Positions 14,684 to 17,126 of a DNA stretch of 17,126 nucleotides are shown one piece after another. The position numbers were made by a program, and so were the translations under genes. Within the stretch, counting starts at the first letter, position 1. Every line of letters starts with the position of its first letter. This DNA is from MGR-bin208 sp043779285 (GTDB taxonomy: Bacteria; Bacteroidota; Bacteroidia; Chitinophagales; Chitinophagaceae). The notes under the pieces were generated by a model. It made no database searches. It saw nothing but the letters and a program-made list of their open reading frames with translations, and had not been told where the DNA came from. The stretch lies in contig JAYWEL010000239.1 of the NCBI GenBank assembly GCA_043779285.1, positions 1-17,126 of the forward strand, written 5' to 3'.

Positions 14684-15559
14684 ATGAAAAGGATAGCTTT
14701 TTTTGGTGCTTTTCTATTCCCACTAATTATGGTACAGTTAAGATCTCTTGCGCAGGAAAAAGCAACAACTGATTCAATTGCTGCAGATTCCGCCAGTAAA
14801 AAATCTTATGCCCTGGTCGGTATCGGGTATACCAGTGATATTGTTTTCTTAGGGCGCAAAAGTTCTTCAATATCTCCTTACTTATCTGCATTTGCAGGGT
14901 ATTATCATAAATCAGGTTTATTTATTAATGGCGGAGTTTCTTACCTGGCAGCTTCGGGAGAAAACAGGATTGATTTATTTACTGTAACAACAGGGTATGA
15001 CTATTATCTAAAATCTTTCAGTGCCGGTATTTATGGAACAAAATATTTTTTTAACAATAAAAGTTATGCCGTAAAGTCAGAGTTATCAGGTTATGTGGGC
15101 GCATATGCCGACTATGATTTTGATATAGTAGATGTTTACATTGATGGCAGTGCTTATTTTAGTAATACATCCGATTTCATTTTAGGTGCTGCGGTAAGCC
15201 ATACCTTTTATGCAGTTAATGATAACCTCACAATTACTCCTGCCGTTTACCTCAATGCCGGTACACAAAACTATTACAGTAATTATAACAACAACCTCAG
15301 ATTTAGACGAAACATGATGGAGGGTGGCGGTTCATCAACAGGAACAGGTATGATGGGAGGAGGAGAAGGAACGTTTAAGGTGCTGGATTATGAATTGAGT
15401 GTGCCGGTTAGCTACACCCTCAAAAAAATTCGATTTTCTTTTACGCCTGTTTTTGCCATACCGGTAAATCCGGCAACAATTAGCAATAACCAGGGTACTT
15501 ATAAAGAGGATATATCAAACAGTTTTTTCTGGTCAGCGGGGGTCAGTTATAAACTTTAA
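14684..15559 (+). CDS. Outer-membrane beta-barrel protein with Met/Gly-rich loop
   Basis: The chosen start at 14684 gives a 291-residue protein beginning MKRIAFFGAFLFPLIMVQLR, a typical signal peptide with cleavage near SLA/Q. A longer reading from 14633 would add 17 residues before the signal and is unlikely. After a Ser/Ala/Asp-rich linker the protein consists of alternating hydrophobic/polar beta strands rich in Tyr, Phe and Gly, and ends in SAGVSYKL. This fits an outer-membrane barrel of about ten to twelve strands. One long loop (about residues 211-231) reads RRNMMEGGG...TGMMGGGEG, with four methionines and many glycines, suitable as a flexible surface loop that could bind Cu(I)/Ag(I). 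No named family is recognised. The next gene starts 65 bases later. Confidence 0.65.
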   Translation: MKRIAFFGAFLFPLIMVQLRSLAQEKATTDSIAADSASKKSYALVGIGYTSDIVFLGRKSSSISPYLSAFAGYYHKSGLFINGGVSYLAASGENRIDLFTVTTGYDYYLKSFSAGIYGTKYFFNNKSYAVKSELSGYVGAYADYDFDIVDVYIDGSAYFSNTSDFILGAAVSHTFYAVNDNLTITPAVYLNAGTQNYYSNYNNNLRFRRNMMEGGGSSTGTGMMGGGEGTFKVLDYELSVPVSYTLKKIRFSFTPVFAIPVNPATISNNQGTYKEDISNSFFWSAGVSYKL

Positions 15560-15620
15560 TAAACTTCAGAATATATGTTCACAGTATCAAACAAGCAGTA
15601 TAATAACAACTAAACTTCAG
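15560..15620. repeat. 10-bp direct repeats flanking the spacer before the metal-binding gene
   Basis: TAAACTTCAG occurs at 15560-15569 and again at 15611-15620, with starts 51 bases apart. A shorter TAAACTT occurs at 15550-15556 inside the end of the barrel gene. The second copy ends four bases before the next ATG, where a ribosome or regulator could touch it. It could be a pair of regulator half-sites or a small duplication scar. Confidence 0.35.
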
Positions 15621-15624
15621 GGCA

Positions 15625-16005
15625 ATGAAAACAAAAAATTTGATTTTACTAATGCTGACATTAACGGTTTTTATAGTTGCAGCAGTTCCTGCAATGGGGC
15701 AAAATAAAAGTGTGACCGATAGCACCAAACAAGACACTGTTATTTACACCTGCACCATGCATCCCGAGATACAATCCAATCAACCCGGCACCTGTCCGAA
15801 ATGCGGAATGGCGTTAGTTCAAAAAAAATCTTCGTCGTCAGACCATAAAATGGGTATGATGATGATGTGCTCTATGCACGGAATGGTAGATATGAACCAC
15901 AAACACGATGAACAAAAGAAAAATAATATGAATATGATGAAAGGAATGGGTATAGGAATGGGAATAATGATGATAGTGATGTTGATTTTTTTGATAAGTC
16001 GTTAA
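15625..16005 (+). CDS. Met/His-rich membrane-anchored heavy-metal-binding protein
   Basis: A 126-residue exported protein with signal peptide to about A23/Q26. It has a heavy-metal-binding domain of the same kind as in the adaptor: YTCTMHPEIQSNQPGTCPKC, then GM, with C43, M45, H46, C57, C60 and M62. The rest is extremely Met/His-rich: GMMMMCSMHGM (C82, H85), then NHKHD, then MNMMKGMGIGMGIMMIV, leading into a C-terminal hydrophobic helix ending LIFLISR. About 18 methionines lie after residue 26. The C-terminal helix could anchor it in the inner membrane or be part of a metal-binding membrane segment. By composition it is a periplasmic Cu(I)/Ag(I) buffer or chaperone candidate. That function is inferred. 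Confidence 0.82.
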   Translation: MKTKNLILLMLTLTVFIVAAVPAMGQNKSVTDSTKQDTVIYTCTMHPEIQSNQPGTCPKCGMALVQKKSSSSDHKMGMMMMCSMHGMVDMNHKHDEQKKNNMNMMKGMGIGMGIMMIVMLIFLISR

Positions 16006-16080
16006 ACTATTAATACTTTTTAAAATAAATGTAAATGCAATAATAACCGGATAAATATTTTTAAACAATAAAAACACACA

Positions 16081-16503
16081 ATGATGAAAAAAATGCTTTT
16101 AGTATCAATGTCACTGATAATGCTGACAGGTACTCTTATTGCCCAAAGCCGGCAGGAAGAACAGAAAACACAGCAAAATGCTGTTGTGAAAAACGAACAC
16201 CTTGTAATGAAAGATGGCAAAATGTTACATCAGGTGGATGGAAAGGAAATGATTATGCATAATCAAATGATGCTGCACAATGGAACTGTTATGCATTCAA
16301 ATGGGTCTTATCAGCTTAAAAACGGGAAACAGCGGCAGTTAAACAATGGTCAATGTATGGATATGAATGGCAGGAAATACAGTTCTCAGGGAATGTTTCA
16401 AAAAAGAATGATGGGCAGGCATGGTATGGGCAACAATAAACAGAACATGCATAATAACAGAAATGATGGGAAAATGATGGGAACCGGTAGCAGCCATCAC
16501 TAA
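16081..16503 (+). CDS. DUF6799-type Met/His-rich exported protein
   Basis: A 140-residue exported protein starting MMKKMLLVSMSLIMLTGTLI with a cleavage site near AQ at 21-22. Residues 40-100 repeat a motif of the form xMKDGKMxxxxxGKxMxM...NGTVM...NGSYQLKNGK...LNNGQCMDMNGR, which matches my memory of the DUF6799 domain. The C-terminal 40 residues are low-complexity, rich in Met, Asn, Gly and His, ending SSHH. The mature part has about 16 Met, 9 His and one Cys (in GQCMDM). It lies nine bases before the next ORF in the reading used here and 75 bases after the previous gene. A metal-buffering role in the envelope is likely from composition but unproven. Confidence 0.75.
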   Translation: MMKKMLLVSMSLIMLTGTLIAQSRQEEQKTQQNAVVKNEHLVMKDGKMLHQVDGKEMIMHNQMMLHNGTVMHSNGSYQLKNGKQRQLNNGQCMDMNGRKYSSQGMFQKRMMGRHGMGNNKQNMHNNRNDGKMMGTGSSHH

Positions 16504-16533
16504 GTCTTTTTATTGCAACAAAAGATGTTAGAG

Positions 16534-16992
16534 ATGCGTACAGGTTTAATGGTTATATGGTTTTTGGGTGTGGGAATTTTATCAGCCGCACAGGTGTACC
16601 AAACACAAGCCGGGACAATACTGGCAAGTGGAAGGTATAAAGGTGCAGGTGTGGCAGTAGTGAGCAATCATTTGTTTATGCATTTGAATTATGACAGAGC
16701 AGAAATGCACTTGCGGCTGATGATTCCTTCTCTTTCAACAGAGAATGATTCTTTGAATGAACTGCTGCATAAACTGGCGGAGCAGGAATTGGTTTTTACT
16801 GGCAAAATGAATATCGTTTTTGTTCAAACCAAAAACCATCCAAAGCAAAAATTTATTACCCAGGGCCAATTGTTTCTTAACGGAGTAAGCAGGTCATTTA
16901 GTTTTAGCTCTGTATTGGAACATTTTCCAAGGGGAAATGCAAGTTGCATTTTATCAGGAGATTTTATTCTTCTTAAAAAGAGGCTGTCTTAA
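16534..16992 (+). CDS. YceI-like small exported protein
   Basis: The frame is open from a TTG at 16513. ATG codons at 16525 and 16534 give better starts, and 16534 gives a conventional signal peptide (MRTGLMVIWFLGVGILSAAQ) in a protein of 152 residues. The mature part shows the lay-out of YceI-type barrels: VYQTQAGTILASGRYKG and an amphipathic stretch, LVFTGKMNIVFVQ, then GQLFLNGVSRSFSFSSVLEH and a final SGDFILLKKRL. YceI proteins bind polyisoprenoid-like lipids in a lipocalin-like fold. The match here is from pattern only, so the family call is moderate. The last codons AAG AGG CTG TCT TAA form the left arm and loop of the terminator that ends the cluster. Confidence 0.55.
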   Translation: MRTGLMVIWFLGVGILSAAQVYQTQAGTILASGRYKGAGVAVVSNHLFMHLNYDRAEMHLRLMIPSLSTENDSLNELLHKLAEQELVFTGKMNIVFVQTKNHPKQKFITQGQLFLNGVSRSFSFSSVLEHFPRGNASCILSGDFILLKKRLS

Positions 16993-17011
16993 AAGGGCAG
17001 CCTTTTTTTTT
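16981..17011 (+). terminator. Rho-independent terminator overlapping the end of the YceI-like gene
   Basis: AGGCTGTCT (16981-16989), loop TAAAA, GGGCAGCCT (16995-17003) pair over nine positions with two G-U pairs, followed by nine T in total (17003-17011). The stop codon TAA (16990-16992) lies in the loop, so the last codons of the YceI-like gene lie in the left arm. It is the only clear intrinsic terminator in the window and marks the end of the metal gene cluster. Confidence 0.88.
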
Positions 17012-17089
17012 ATAAAAGTAATCCACAGATGTAGAAAACTAAATTGTATTCCGAAGCAATGTTTTTGTTTTACATACGGTCTTATTAGT

Positions 17090-17126
17090 ATGATAAAACG
17101 AACTGTTACCAAGCCAGTATTTAAGA
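17090..17126 (+). CDS. Possible start of a new gene, cut by the window end
   Basis: ATG at 17090 opens twelve codons (MIKRTVTKPVFK) without a stop up to the window edge. The position about 80 bases after a terminator suits a new gene, and the spacer is AT-rich. No protein family can be named from twelve residues, and a short chance ORF is possible. Confidence 0.25.
   Translation, partial: MIKRTVTKPVFK

Noticed and set aside
15838..16077. Minus-strand ORF of 79 codons rich in His and Tyr opposite the HMBD gene
   Set aside because: It is the antisense of the Met-rich ATG runs, which read as CAT (His) on the other strand. It has no independent coding evidence.
1..17126. CRISPR arrays, tRNA/rRNA genes and complete insertion sequences
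   Set aside because: I found no regularly spaced repeat array, no tRNA-like cloverleaf or rRNA signature, and no transposase ORF in the window.

Overview
The window reads as chromosomal DNA from a member of the Bacteroidota, probably a Chitinophagaceae-like organism. The reasons are its AT-rich coding style, weak or absent Shine-Dalgarno sites, a NuoG that stops after its iron-sulfur domains, and lineage-typical small metal-related proteins (HYC_CC_PP and DUF6799 types). The genus is not determinable from the sequence alone. All confident genes are on the + strand.

Region 1 (1-8559) is the distal part of a complex I operon: the last 24 codons of a gene in the nuoF position, then nuoG, H, I, J, K, L, M and N. 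Together they encode the end of the electron-input module and the whole proton-pumping membrane arm. All catalytic iron-sulfur ligands and the antiporter-type charged residues checked are present. The largest internal gap (2248-2337, before nuoI) holds a possible internal promoter and a small hairpin.

Region 2 (8560-10171) holds a MacB/FtsX-type ABC permease without its own ATPase. It is followed by a non-coding stretch with an AT palindrome and three GC-rich hairpins in a row, a REP-like repeat unit.

Region 3 (10172-12500) has an orphan CusB-like lipoprotein adaptor with a heavy-metal-binding domain, a class I SAM methyltransferase, a small secreted-protein gene broken by two in-frame stop codons, and a possible 27-residue cationic peptide ORF. 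The most striking feature of the window is here. A 28-nt piece of the intergenic repeat is present again, exact and inverted, inside the adaptor gene, in frame, encoding a short Gly/Arg/Ser linker.

Region 4 (12526-13978) is a stand-alone protein that looks like a helix-hairpin-helix plus PD-(D/E)XK-type nuclease, followed by a spacer with hairpins.

Region 5 (13979-17011) is a run of small exported proteins: an HYC_CC_PP protein, an outer-membrane beta-barrel with a Met/Gly-rich loop, a Met/His-rich membrane-anchored metal-binding protein, a DUF6799 Met/His-rich protein and a YceI-like protein. It ends at a strong intrinsic terminator whose stem overlaps the last codons. With the adaptor, this looks like an envelope copper/silver (or other soft-metal) handling locus that lacks the usual RND pump and outer-membrane channel within the window. 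The metal specificity is inferred. A partial ORF may begin at 17090 and run off the end.
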